Below, piece by piece: positions 24,123 to 36,116 of a stretch of 64,000 nt of DNA. This DNA is from Chanodichthys erythropterus (taxonomy: Eukaryota > Chordata > Actinopteri > Cypriniformes > Xenocyprididae). The stretch lies in NCBI RefSeq assembly GCF_024489055.1, contig NC_090228.1, positions 21,016,199 through 21,080,198 of the forward strand, given 5' to 3'. Under the pieces are notes generated by a model that saw nothing but the letters and a program-made list of their open reading frames with translations, searched no databases and was not told the DNA's origin. The position numbers were made by a program, and so were the translations under genes. Every line of letters starts with the position of its first letter. Within the stretch, counting starts at the first letter, position 1.

Positions 24123-24894
24123 ATGTAAACAGCAATATTTGGTGTAAATATTTTACAAAAATTTTTTCAAACAGAATAGTCTGGGAAAAACTATTTGCAT
24201 CAGGGAAGTGTATTATCAGTGAGGGTTTTGCGTCGGAATAAACATGGCGATAAACAGGCAAAATATGCCGATAAGACTGAAGAGAGTGCAAGGATCTGCT
24301 TGACACACACACAAATATGAAATCACAATGATCCAGGTCGGTGTAAAACACGCACACTCTTTCTCTCCTCATATCTGCTTATTTTCTTGATTGTTGAGAA
24401 ACAGGGATAAGATGTTTTAATCATCTTGTTCCTGGGAGGAGTTTGCAGTGACTTATTCTTTGTATCTGCACTAATGCTGTATATCAGTGATGACAGTATC
24501 TATCTCTGTGTCTCACACACACAGGCGCACAAAGAGAGAGTGCACTGGCTCAAGTAAACCTCTGATAAGGATCGGTTAAGAGTTTTATGACATCATCAGA
24601 CCGTGACAGGTTTTTGGTTCAGAAAGCCTGCATCTGATTGGTCATTTACACTAATGGTGCCAAAAGATCAATAGATTGGTGCCAAGTACAAGGCCCATCA
24701 TAAAGGAACACTCTACTCTATCATACTTTCCATCACACACACACACACAGACACACACACAATCACCATAAAAAGCTTTTTCAGCTATTAGTGGTGGTTG
24801 CTAAACAAGTATTGTTTTGTTGTTTTCATTATTATATTTGCTCATTAATCATCATGAAAATAATGTCACAGTGGGAAAATGTCATATTTCCACT
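24123..24894. other. no gene recognised
   Basis: Unique-looking sequence with small CA runs (about 24517 and 24735-24762) and a T run at 24894-24910. Nothing else is supported. Confidence 0.35.
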
Positions 24895-25145
24895 TTTTTT
24901 TTTTTTTTTTGTAAATCAACTGTTTAAAAGTTTGGGGTCAGTAAAATGTTTAATGTTTTTGAAAGAAGTCTCTTTTTGCTCACTAAGGCTGCATTTAATG
25001 ATATACAGTAAAAACAGTAATATTTTGAAATATTACAATTTATAACAATTTTTTTTCTATTTTAATGTATTTTAAACATTCTTCTGTGTTACATGATCCT
25101 TCAGAAATCATTCTATTATGCTTATTCGCTGCTCAAGAAACATTT
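24895..25145 (+). repeat. dispersed teleost repeat ('AAGGCTGCATTTA' family), copy 1
   Basis: Ordered phrases taaaagtttggggtcagtaa, ctaaggctgcatttaatgat, cagtaaaaacagtaatattt, acatgatccttcagaaatca and gctcaagaaacattt match a repeat I recognise as very common in fish. A second copy on the opposite strand lies at about 56440-56665. It is non-coding. Class is uncertain. Confidence 0.65.
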
Positions 25146-25177
25146 CTTATTATTATCATTATTATTATTATTATTAT

Positions 25178-25477
25178 TTTGAGGCACGTTTATTCTTATT
25201 ACTTGCCCTCATGTCATTCAAATCCTGTATGACTACCTGTCTTCTGTGGAACAGAAAAGAAGAGTGTTGCTTTTATGTCCATATTATGAAAGTCAAAGGG
25301 GGTCCAATGTTGTTTTGGACCCCACTGACTTTGACTGGATGGACAAAAACAGCTGAAACATTCTTCAAAACATCTTCTTTCATAACCCATAGAAGAAAGA
25401 AAGACATAGTTTGGAACAATATGAGGGTGAGTAAACTATGACAGAATTTTTATTTTTGGGTGAACTATTCCTTACCA
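25178..25477. mobile_element. MITE-like repeat ending 'GGGTGAACTATTCC'
   Basis: It begins with acttgccctcatgtcattca and ends with gaacaatatgagggtgagta and ttgggtgaactattcctta, inversely related to its start. The inner palindrome ggtccaatgttgttttggac is visible near 25301. It is related to the outer element at 43778-45270. The ORF at 25118-25441 is repeat sequence. Confidence 0.55.
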
Positions 25478-27180
25478 TTTCAGTTATGGCCAGACCATTA
25501 TTGGTTTTAAAAACCTTTTTCTCTCTCACGCTTGGTGTCATGTTTCATTGCACACATGCCACTTGCCATTAGAATCGAATTCAATTACTGTTACACTAAG
25601 CAGATTGGCTACAACCTTTCTATTAACAAGGAAAATATGCACACACGTACACACACACATGGAGTGGTACTGAATCCTTGGTTTCCACACATATTTTGAT
25701 AATGATTTCATGGTATTTGCGTAGAAGTGAATATAGTTTCCCACGACAGATCCTTGGGGATTTAGTGTACATGGGCAATTCCAACATTGTGGACGTGACA
25801 TTTGCAGTCTAAACTTGAAATATAAATTCTCAGAGAATGCATTTAATACAAACACATTGAACCATCTGTTTAAATATTCATAATCCCTTACTAAAGGAGT
25901 CCAAACATTAGAAAAATGTCAGTCTACACAATCGTTTTAAATTTTAGATGAGGGAAATAAGCATGCATTACGAATGTGACAAAAAAAGTCACTAAGTTTT
26001 GGGTGACAACATATATTTTAGGAATTCTGTGAATTCTGCATCTTTGATCCCTTTTTTGAAAGCATGAAATATGTTTGGTCAAAAATTTAATTTAAGCATT
26101 GTTGCTTACCTCGTATGTTGTGGATAAACAAGGCAATTTTCTTAAAATTTCTGTTAGAGCACATTAATACAGTATATTACAGACCTAAATGGACAACTTA
26201 AAAAGGGGTTTGTTCTTTTGGTAGAAACTTTTTTTTTCTTCATGGTAAGGATGACCTTTGCATGGAATTGCCCACATACAAAATGCACATGTAGGCCAAA
26301 TATAGCTGATTTAGATTAACCTTTAATGCTAAAATTTTCTATCAAACATAGGGTTACACTGCTATTAAACAGGTCAAATGTTACAAAAAAAATTCAAATG
26401 ATTTCAAATTTCGACTTTATATCTTATAATGTGAGGTTAAAATGTTGTTTCATTCGTAATTGTGACTTCATAACTCACAGTGTGAGGTCAGCCAATCACC
26501 ATCAGCCTGTCACATACTGATGCAATAATGTCCCCTCCGCCCACACACTCATCCTATATAACCATATACCATATATATAACAATAAATATAACATGTTAA
26601 ACCTTGTCATGCTGGGTACTGTAGTTTATGATAAAAAAAACTTACTTAAGTAATGCTTATACTTTCAGCATGGTTTTTAAGCTATATTTTAAATCATTTT
26701 AACATGCTTTTGTGTTGTATCCAACTCCTGTGTGCCCACTTCTGACAAAAATATGTCTCCCACCCAAAACTTTTTACGTTTTGTCCTGTTCCCACCTGCA
26801 AAAGCCTTTACGAAGAGGTCTACACTGATTTTTCCATCCCGGTCCGGTTAGATTCTGTCTCATCTCGGTGTCTATAGGCTATTTTATCCATTTTCCACAC
26901 ACTTCAGATCTCTAGTTACAGACTTCTGCATGCTGTTATTATTAGATAATTATATTTTGCGGGAGTCTACGAGTCATTTCTTTCTCCCGCTTCCCGTGCA
27001 CATATCAATATCTTCTTTCCCGCATCCGTAATCAGCAATTCAAAACTTGTCCCACATGCACATCTACAACAGACCTCACTTGTATGCTTTTATGGTGAAA
27101 TTACTTGTTCCTGTCAATCCATATTCATTTTTTACCATAAATGCAATAAAAAAATACACACTGTTTGCAGTATAAAACGG
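25478..27180. other. no gene recognised; one minisatellite scrap
   Basis: AT-rich DNA. At 26395-26490 the phrases cgactttatatcttataatg and gacttcataactcacagtg belong to the same degenerate tandem family as 27205-27500. ORFs at 25538-25855 and 26326-26520 show no domain. Confidence 0.35.
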
Positions 27181-27204
27181 ACCTTAGCACTGTGTGATGT
27201 TAAA

Positions 27205-27500
27205 TCTTGCAGTTGCGACTTTTTGTAATTGCGACATTACAACTTTCCGTGTGTATTTGAGTCTTGAAATTGTGACTTTTTTTTTTTTAAATTCTGATTT
27301 TCTAACTCAAATCTCACAACAGCATTTTTTTTTTGTAATTGCGACTTTATAACGCGGTGTTGCGTTAAATCTCGCAGTTGCAATGTTTTTTGTAATTGTT
27401 ACTTTATAACTCAGTGTAACATTAAATCTCGCAATTCTGATTTTATTTCTCATAACTGTAGGTTTATATCACAGAATGTGACTATATCTTACAACTACCT
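27205..27500. repeat. degenerate minisatellite, 'gcaattgcgacttta' type
   Basis: Variants of ttgtaattgcgactttataa and gttaaatctcgcagttgc recur about every 35-70 bp. It is the same family as 535-690 and 26395-26490. Units are too diverged for a fixed period. Confidence 0.6.
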
Positions 27501-29431
27501 TTATTATTTTTTTTACTCTGAGGCAGAAACAGGCCACCATACTTTTCAATTTTTCACCATCCAATCAATTCCCTATGGATAAAATCATGTCCCATCCTAC
27601 ATTTCTTCTCATTTTTAGTGTTTCACTCAGAGACACGTCACATTACGAAGTCAAATGAGTTCGGAGTGGCATTTCATGTTGATTTTGAGGCACGTTTATC
27701 AAAAGCACATTTAAACATATTTTGATCTGTCTCACATCCACAAAGTCACAGAGATTGAAGCGAAAATTGGAAAATCGGGTGGAAAAAGAGACCGAGGTGG
27801 GTTTAAACTGGATGTCTACCCCTTCTACAAGGGTCACTTCAGGAGTGTAGCCCAATTCCACCCCCTCTCATCACCTTTTCATCAGCAACTCTATTTCTCT
27901 GTCTCTTCCTCTCTACAAATGACACGGAATCACATAAAAGCATCCCCAAGAGCTTCCTATGTAGCAGCTACAGGTCACACAGACACACGCGCACACACAA
28001 AGACTTCCAAACGGGAGATGAGCGAGGCAGCCAATCAGAATCGTTCTGTCTTATCAGCGTGCACCCCATCAGTGGCGAGGGGTTTGGGGTGTGGGTGCAG
28101 AGGGGTGGCGGCAAGGGGGGGACGTTCTACTGAGGAGCTAAGTCGCCGCGGCGACCGCTAAGCCCGCCGCGGTTCCACTAGCTCGGCGGGGCTGTGTGAG
28201 CCCCAGGCGGGATTTGTGACAGCGAAATCACATCAGCCTATGCTGATTAGCCCTCTCTCTCTCTTTTGCTCTCCCCCTCCCTCCGATTTACAGAGAGAGA
28301 GAGAAGGGGGAAAAAACTATCTTACACTGTGCTTTTTAATAGGAAAACGATCGCTATCTGCAAATTGAGTCCCTGCAAACTTTAATAAAGGCTACAGGGT
28401 TGAGTGGCATTTTGCATGCTGATTTCAGGCCGATTGGAGGCTTTTTTGATGAGAGAGAGGTTGCCATGGTAAAGCTGCGCTCCCAGCGTTCCAACAAACT
28501 GCCATCTCACAGAGCGAGAGCAAAGAACGAAAGATTTCCATGTGGAATCTCCATTTTTTTCTTCTAGAAGTGATTGACTGTTGAATAAGTGGATGTGTGT
28601 GAGTCTGTGTGTTGGGTAGGACACATAAGGATATTCTCTTGCTGGGTGTGAAAAAGTGAACCAGATCATATTCCTGGGTAATATGGTAGAGAACATGACA
28701 TTAGTGTACACCACGGAGGGTACGTAATTATTATCGTAGGAGAGGGGAAATGCAATCAAGCAGACAACCAGTTTTGTGTCCCCTTGAAAACTACATTGGT
28801 ATTAGAGTCTATTTATAACAGTGTCTTGCTTTAATGCGATGAACGGCTTTATTTGTATAGATGTTGGATAATCCTAAATACTTTATATGGTCCGAGAGAT
28901 TTTCCACACGTTTTCATTAGATATAGCGCAGCCATTCTGATGAAATTCAATATTATTCTGCCAAATTAACTCACAGGCTAAATACTCTCATCACAGTGTG
29001 TAAGTGTGAGAGAGAAACTAAAAACTGGAGTAATGGCTGCTGCCATCACAAGAAAACATTATAAAAAATAAAACTTTTTTTGAAAATTACCTTTCATGCA
29101 GTTTGTAATGTAGCTGTGTGCGAATGTAAATAGTCTGCAAATTTGTAATGCTGAAAGTGCATCATAAAAAAAGTTATTGTATTTCATAAGAAAGGGTCAA
29201 CTCTGAACCACTTAAACAAGTGATTTGTAATTCTAATCCCATTTTTGTGAAGTTCATGCATCACAAGTTAACATATTTGTATAATGCCTGCCTACGTTCT
29301 ACGTGGACATCCTGCGCAAACTTGAACGCCCCTCAAATGCTATAGCTCGTTGATGTGAATAACATGTCAAAAAGACGCTGTGTTCTGCGCTGTGAAAGTA
29401 AATTCGGTTTATTTTCACTTCCAAAAGATGA
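27501..29431. other. repeat-poor stretch with a small GC-rich island; no exon
   Basis: From about 28060 to 28220 the sequence is GC-rich with many CpGs, including the perfect palindrome gtcgccgcggcgac (28142-28155). It is flanked by pyrimidine and purine tracts (28252-28310). This could be a small CpG island or a regulatory element. No TATA, initiator-linked ORF or splice pattern supports a gene. The short ORFs at 27919-28161 and 28382-28759 have no recognisable domain. Confidence 0.3.
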
Positions 29432-30221
29432 CCAATGTTTCCCATACATTAACTAGACTGTGGCGGCCCACCACATTCTAGTTTGTCCCGTCACAGTCTC
29501 AAAATTAAACGGAATTAAACTCTCCAGTATGATATATTCCCATTATAATACTTGATATATAGATAAAGGGCTGTGGATTTGCATAAAATGTCTTTATCTT
29601 GCTGGAGTGTATTGCTGTTTCTGAATGATGTCGTCATACTGGCTACAGAGTGTCTGTTAGATCACACAACACAAGGACTATGAATTGGATTCACAAGCAC
29701 AATAACTGGAATTTGAAAGTGAGAAGAAACATATGCTTAATAACTGTTAGATGCAGATATACTCTCTTTGTGCCGTGAACTTTTCAATGCACAGCGCAAC
29801 AGCGCGCTGTGACTCCATATTGCTCTAAGCACATCATTCTGCACCCGGGATGCGCTTAAGTGGTTTGCTGCTGTTTTGAAGCATTTCATATTATCATGCT
29901 TTTGGACACTAAAAGACTATTAATAGCTTATTTTGTTCTGTTGTATCTATCATATCTTGTTGCCTCATTAAATAGCTGCACAATACATTTAAAATAAATG
30001 TCTTTTAATCTTCCAATATTATAAATACATATAATTCTTTACATTTATATATAAATATAAATCTAATATAAATAGTTTTTTTTTTCCATTTCATAAGAAT
30101 ACAAATAGTAATTTTAAACTTTTTATGAACATATTTAGATTTTATAAAACTTCTGTGCAAAGTTTTTTTCAAGAATTAGGCTAGCATACTTTTTGCTGCT
30201 GAATTATATACTCACCTAGTT

Positions 30222-30222
30222 T

Positions 30223-30265
<43 letters not shown>

Positions 30266-30270
30266 TTTTT
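30222..30270. repeat. (TTTA)n microsatellite
   Basis: About 12 units of ttta/attt inside the outer hAT-like element. Confidence 0.9.
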
Positions 30271-30702
30271 TGGTCAGCTTATGATTATATGTTTTTATTA
30301 ATTTGTTGTTTTTCTTTATAATGAAGTAGTGTGTTTAGTGCATTCTGGATTGTGTTTAACAAATCAAAGAGTGACCATTAGTTCCACAAATACAGATATA
30401 TAGATACAGACCCCCACTAATTATTCTAGAAATAAATTAGTTCAACAAAGGTAACCTCTTTTGCTACATATTTTTAATGGCTTAAATGTATACTCTACAT
30501 GTTTGACCACTTATGAATAGGGCTATCGATTCAGATGTCCCAATTCAATTCGATTCAATTTTTGATTTCGATTCTCAATTTGATTTTCTGATTCGATTCA
30601 TGATTTGAAAACCAATATTTTAGATACTAGTGAAATTTAGCAATTCTTGATTCCATTTGAGACCACTCCTAAAGCTACTAATATAATTTTAAAAGATTAT
30701 TT

Positions 30703-31756
30703 ACCCTCTGGAGTCTGAGGCTGATTTGGGGCCTGGAGAAGTTTTGACATGCCCTGACATTTGTGCTTTTTTCAGTTGTTCATAAACATATTAATGGAAA
30801 AAGTGTCATTACACTGTATTCAGCACAAACTAGGCTACAATAATATGTGAGGAACATGTATGCACATGTTTGTGTTTTTGAAGGAATAACATTTATGCGT
30901 GGTTATTGAAAAAACAAAAAACTTAAGTCACTGAAATAAGGCCAAAAAAGTATAGTAAATCTGTGTTTACAATACTTTAGGGTATTGGAGGTTGTAGACT
31001 AGAGTTTTTGCTTCAAAATTATGTAAAAATTATGCTGTCTACTCCTTCATATAAAACAATATATTGATTTAGTTTTTGTAAGACACGTTTTGCCAAGAAA
31101 CACAGTATGCGTGGAGGCGTGAATCACCACTGAATAATGGGCCATTCTCACCTGAGAAGACAAAAGAATTGCATAGTAATGAGCTGAAATGATTTGCATA
31201 TTAATGAGGCAGTTCAGTCAGGTAGGCTGTGAAAAAAACCTTCTGTGATGTCTCAAGCTCATCATGATATATAAAACATACAGAAAAATATTACTACAAT
31301 ATAAAGTAATGGTTTTATATTGTACTTTAAAATATAATGTATTTCTGTGATGCAAAGAGTCTGAATATAGGCTTTTAGTTTAAAAGCATGCACATTTGGA
31401 GAAATATTGGATTCTCACATGCTTATGTCAATTTTCTATACAGAGGAGTTATTTTTATTTAATATTCACTGTCATTACTATGAGCGCTGGTGTTTTCAAT
31501 TCATACTTGAAGTCAGAGGGCGCTCTCTGTGCATTTTTAGTCCACAAATTCATCTAAAAGAACAAGAGGCTATTCCATGAATGGAGTTTCCAATTCATAC
31601 TAAAGCCGGAGGGCGCTAAAGAAACAAAAACTCATCTAAAATTCATCTATAGAAGAAAAGAAAACAGGAACTAACTGCATGTTTTCTAGAGCTCGCTAAC
31701 CATGACTTTTACATCCAGATAAACACTTTTCAAGACAATAAATACACGATTGAGAC
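30703..31756 (-). mobile_element. truncated relative of the 43793-45104 element
   Basis: In the opposite orientation it matches the element at 43793-45104: gtctgaggctgatttggggc with ctggagaagttttgacatgc, then ggttattgaaaaaacaaaaa, agggcgctct and aataaatacacgattgag. The match stops at about 31756, where a short hairpin (aatacacgatt and aatcgtgtatt, 31741-31770) leads into the inverted array. The other end, with 'cacgccggcg' wording, is missing. Confidence 0.7.
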
Positions 31757-31768
31757 ACGAATCGTGTA

Positions 31769-32705
31769 TTTTTTTGGTCGTGTGACGTCATTCTCCACCC
31801 CATGTCGTTCAAATCGCTTCAAACCGGTGCCATTCGTTTGTGCTCGATTTGTGCTGGTTTGTGCCGTTAAAACAAACACTGTAACTGTTTTCCTTCCACA
31901 GATATAACAGATATAATTCGGGAGCTGTGACGTCATTCTCCACCCCACTTCGTCTAAATCGCACGAAACTGGTGTCGTTCGTTTGTGCTCGATTTGTGCT
32001 GGTTTACAGTGTTTGTTTTAACGGCACAAACCAGCACAAATCGAGCACAAACGAATGACACCTGTTTTGTGCGATTTAGACGAAGTGGGGTGGAGAATGA
32101 TGTCACAGCTCCCGAATTAAATTTGTTATATATGTGGAAGGAAAACAGATACAGTGTTTGTTTTAACGGCACAAACCAGCACAAATCGAGCACAAACGAA
32201 CGACACCAGTTTCGTGCGATTTAGACGAAGTGGGGTGGAGAATGACGTCACTGCACCCGAATTAAATTTGTTATATATGTGGAAGGAAAACAGATACAGT
32301 GTTTGTTTTAACGGCACAAACCAGCACAAATCGAGCACAAACGAACGACACCAGTTTCGTGTGATTTAGACGAAGTGGGGTGGAGAATGACGTCACAGCT
32401 CCCGAATTATATTTGTTATATCTGTGGAAGGAAAACAGTTACGGAAAACAGTTACAGTGTTTGTTTTAACGGCACAAACCAGCACAAATCGAGCACAAAC
32501 GAATGGCACCGGTTTGAAGCGATTTGAACGACATGGGGTGGAGAATGACGTCACACGACCAAAAAAATAATGCTTAATATCTCAAACACCAAACCAGCAC
32601 AATAGTTCGTTTTTGCGGCACAAATCAGCACAAACGTAGCACAAACGAATGACATATTTTTGGGGATTATTTCGCTTTATGGGGTGCCAACTTCACGGAG
32701 GTCAC
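31769..32705. repeat. inverted plus tandem array of about 145-bp units with CRE-like octamers
   Basis: Three head-to-tail starts of acagtgtttgttttaacggc lie at 32006, 32151 and 32296 (145-bp period), and a fourth at 32454 after a 13-bp duplication. Two units in inverse orientation occupy 31771-32005, so the block is a large imperfect palindrome centred near 32005. A more diverged unit lies at about 32586-32705. Each unit contains gcacaaaccagcacaaat, gtggggtggagaatgacg and, in five of the six main units, a perfect tgacgtca octamer. ORFs in this block occur symmetrically on both strands and are artefacts. Confidence 0.9.
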
Positions 32706-33562
32706 ATAATACAGTAATCAAATGTAAAATAACACTACAAATAATCTGTACAAATTAAAGGTTAATCCTTATTAAAATTACAAAAACGTTATTCAGTGAA
32801 GAGCAGGGAGTGATTTTCTCTTTGTCTTGTGTAGTTTGATTAACATTAAAACAGACACCTGCAGGAATATTCAGTTGTCCAATATTCAGTTGTCAGTTGT
32901 CACTTTAAGGCTATTACACAGATACAATAATGACACACAAGCGTTCTTTATTTACTGCATACTGTAACTGACTATGTTTACCTAGATACTCACAAAGGGG
33001 GGCATTTTGATATAAATTTGAGTGAATTTGTCCATTTAGGCGCCAAGAGAGATATAAGAGAATTAATTTTATTACTTGCTTCGGGTGTGTGCGCTGTGCA
33101 CACATAACTTCTCACACAGCACATGCAAGTTCTCTTTCACTTGAATGCTTAAATTGGCAAGGCTAGAAAAAGCATGCAAATGATAAACTTTCGTGATCAT
33201 AAAAATTTATTCTTGGCTTTTGAGAATCAATATCGAATAGACCACATTTTAAAAAACAATTAATTTTTTTTGCCCAGCTCTACTTATGAACTATCATTCA
33301 GCCTACTATATGTTGTGTACGTGACTAATATGCCCTACTATCACCAATAAATAAATTACTATTAGAGCAAAAATTTGTTTACAAGAAAACAAATTTCTTC
33401 ATTGATTTTGTCACTTAACTTTTTTCTTTCAGAATGCACCAGATTTATGCATTTAAATTTAAAATGTACAAAAGTTTCCTCTGGGGGGGCATGCCCCTGG
33501 ACCCCCCTAGAGGTACCTATGTCCACCCACCACAGTCTCACAAAATCCTGTGGGACACACTG

Positions 33563-34278
33563 GATGATGCTGTGAAGAATCAGTGGACAGTACCCACTTC
33601 ATTTGGACAAACTTGCTCCTCAGAATCACAACCTGTATGATTAATTATTGACGTATATATTTTATAAAGTGTTCAAAATACATAGTTTTGTGTTTTAGCT
33701 ATATTGTGTATGTTTCTAACCGCCTAACGTTATTACCGTCTTACTGAAATACTTCTGCAAATCAGCCCTAGGCCCACTATTACCTAAAATTGTGTCCATT
33801 AATGCAGACTGTCTGTCGTTCTTACTACATTGAGTAATGATAAAGGATGGAGCAAGATAAGTTTTACAAACTTCAATGTTAGATCAGTCAATCAAGTTAG
33901 TGCTTGGCTAAGGTATGAACTGTTATTGATACTGTTAATACAGTTCCCACATGTGTACCACAATAAATTAGAAATATACACATCGGTTTGTTTTCTTATA
34001 ATCAATGTTTATCAAAATTTTACATTTTTTTTTACTGTTTCGGTAAGTTGATTCAGACTGGTAATTCTTAAGCTCAGAAGTCATCTTGAATGATTTGTTA
34101 AAACAACCAGCTCATAAGAGTCATTCGCTTGCAAATTAAACTTTGTTGGTTCCGCCAATTGTCCAATAGCCTGTGCAGTCAAAGTTATATCAATGTCAAT
34201 TTAAGTTCTTCAAAATTACTTTTAATTTATTTTTATTTTTAATTTATATTTTTACTTGCACTGATGAATCCTGACTTT
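33563..34278. other. no feature recognised
   Basis: AT-rich sequence. The ORF at 33830-34051 has no domain. No repeat ends are seen. Confidence 0.35.
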
Positions 34279-34509
34279 CAAAGGGACCTATTATGCAAAA
34301 TTCACTTTTTAAGGTGTTTGAACACAGATGTGTGTACACAGTGTGTGTAAACAACCAGCCTATAATGGTAAAAATCCACCCAATGCTTTTTTTTAATCAT
34401 CCCCATTTATCATTTTATGTCTCGCAGGACACACTGTTTGATATTTCCCCCTACTCCTATGTAAGAGTAGGGAAACCCCGCCCAAGACTGGTGATGATCT
34501 GCCCTGACA

Positions 34510-34727
34510 CCACCCTGAGTGAGAACCACATAGTCCGCCATTTATGTTTACTCGCTGTATCAGCAAGAGATATACAATGTCTGTGCCAAAAAAAACCTTA
34601 CAAATGTTCTGTTGTTCGATGTACCAACAAACATACAAGGCTCCACAGACTACTGCCATTTGAGTCACTGAGGACACCTTGGTTGAAGTTATTATTCAAG
34701 GATAGATCAGTACAAACTGTACGATAA
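34510..34727 (+). pseudogene. THAP-like zinc-finger fragment, broken
   Basis: The frame gives KCSVVRCTNKHTRLHRLLPF, then ESLRTPWLKLLFKD. This spacing of paired cysteines followed by a hydrophobic 'L-H-R-L-P...R..W' pattern is reminiscent of the start of a C2CH THAP-type DNA-binding domain, which some transposases use to bind their ends. A plausible ATG (about 34579, MSVPKK) is out of frame with it because of a length change in the A run at about 34589-34596. The second metal-binding pair (C-x2-H) is absent, so only a fragment survives. The family call is tentative. Confidence 0.35.
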
Positions 34728-35193
34728 TGGTCATGGCAGAGAGAGAGCGTGTGCACTTTATTACAGTCCATCGGAGTTGTTTTATGTATATAAAGTTCAC
34801 CAGTTTATTAAGCACCCCCAAAAAGGCATAAGGTAGGTCTGTATTTGTTCACTGTTAACTGTACGAGTGTTTTTGTGTAATTCGTTGTGTATGTTAATGA
34901 TAATGCAAGGGAGAGTTTATAGATAAAAGACTTTAATGCAAACTTCTTCTACTGTTTTATTCAGCTCTTATGGTGATTTTCTGGAGTGATAACGTACATG
35001 TCATTTTTTGTGTTATGTACAATAAACTTCATAAAACAAATCAGTAAAGATTTGGCCATCATTCGGACAGGTCCGGTACATAGGGCTCATACTAATAGTG
35101 GATAAAAGCAAGATGACAACATAAGATATAAACGTAATTAAACTAACTGTTCTGTCTCCATGCAGCATATATTCTCTGGCTCTGTGGACATCA

Positions 35194-35292
35194 TTTTCAG
35201 ACTCCGATTCAAACTAAACAGCTTCAGAAAGTTTCTGACTAATAATGTCAGAAACTTTCTGAAGCTGTTTAGTTTGAATCGGAGTCTGAAAA
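35194..35292. repeat. perfect hairpin: 46-bp arms, 7-nt loop
   Basis: Arm 1 (35194-35239, beginning ttttcagactccgattc) and arm 2 (35247-35292, ending gaatcggagtctgaaaa) are exact reverse complements around taataat. The perfection suggests a recent inverted duplication within the surrounding transposon copy. On the minus strand the ORF at 35138-35374 runs through it by chance. Confidence 0.95.
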
Positions 35293-36116
35293 GAGATTGT
35301 TCTGTCACCGGAGTTCGGAGAATCAGCTCTTGAAGTTCCGCCCTCTTAGGCCATGAGCAGCAGCTCATTTGCATTTAAAGGGACCCACACAAAAAAGTGT
35401 TTTTGCTCAACCCCAAAAAGTGGCAAGTTTAACATGTTATAAAAAATACTCTAATAGGTCTAATAGGTCCCCTTTAAATTGTATTCTAATATCAGACCTG
35501 CCAACCTTGGAAATTTGGACTGGACTGACCGGACGGTCACACTGGTACTCGATAATATAATACAGAAAGCAAACAAACCCATCTTCTTTAATCTAATTTT
35601 GACTGTTAAAGTTTTTTTTTTATTTGACAATTAAAAATTTTACTACACCTGCTCAAAAGCATTTTTTAATTCATGATTAATCTTGCATTGCATAATGTGT
35701 GCTTATACAAACCACAAGTAAATCACATTCATATATTTAATATGGACAAAAGTTTTTGTTTGCAATTTCAAGAAGGCTATATTTACATACAACTAACCTG
35801 ACAGTTGAGTCGTTCATACAGGTTTTGTAATGAAAACTAGTCTTCAATTAAGAAACCCTTAGAAAATAGTAAACATTGAGTTTACATGTGATTCATTTAA
35901 AATACTTAATTTATTATTCCAATATCCAAATATGATACTAAATCCCACAGAAAAAAGGGTTTCTATTTGTAGCGTGCTGTCTTTGAATTATAAACAAGAC
36001 AAACATTCGCTGAATAAAAGGTTAGCCAATACAAACATATTTATAGAAAACAGTTGACAATGAATAGAAAGGACCAATAAGAGCAAACGCATCGAGTATT
36101 CAAGAATATCAAGAAG

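Larger units (their letters stand above)
30518..33282. mobile_element. hAT element with perfect 8-bp target duplication
   Basis: The 8-bp duplication cttatgaa is at 30510-30517 and 33283-33290. The ends are tagggctatcgattc and, on the other strand, tagagctgggca, a short imperfect inverted repeat of hAT type. The 2.8-kb interior has no transposase. It carries part of another element (30703 to about 31756, related to 43793-45104) and the 145-bp-unit array (31769-32705). The 'gattcgattc' strings at the left end are characteristic of this teleost family. Confidence 0.85.
29432..33562. mobile_element. hAT-like 'tttccca...tggga' element split by a younger hAT
   Basis: The left end ccaatgtttcccatacatta with gactgtggcggcccacc, and the right end gggggcatgcccctggaccc with aaaatcctgtgggacacact, are both familiar ends of an abundant teleost hAT-like family. 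Inverted termini are ccaatgtttccca and tgggacacactgg. A possible 5-bp duplication is gatga (29427-29431 and 33563-33567). Most of the interval is the insertion at 30518-33282. Without it the element is about 1.36 kb. No ORF with a domain is seen. Confidence 0.55.
34279..35475. mobile_element. TIR element with 'AAAGGGACCTATTA' ends and a THAP-like remnant
   Basis: The ends aaagggacctattatgc (from 34280) and ctaataggtcccctttaa are inverted repeats, a family I know as abundant in teleosts. The interior has the string cctataatggtaaaaatcca, a coding remnant with THAP-like wording (34510-34727) and a perfect 46-bp-stem hairpin (35194-35292). The target duplication is unresolved. The element is non-autonomous. 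Confidence 0.65.

Noticed and set aside
31730..32369. Paired 70-79 aa ORFs on both strands with the same sequences (MLDLCWF...)
   Set aside because: They come from the palindromic 145-bp array, which gives mirror-image ORFs. No coding evidence.
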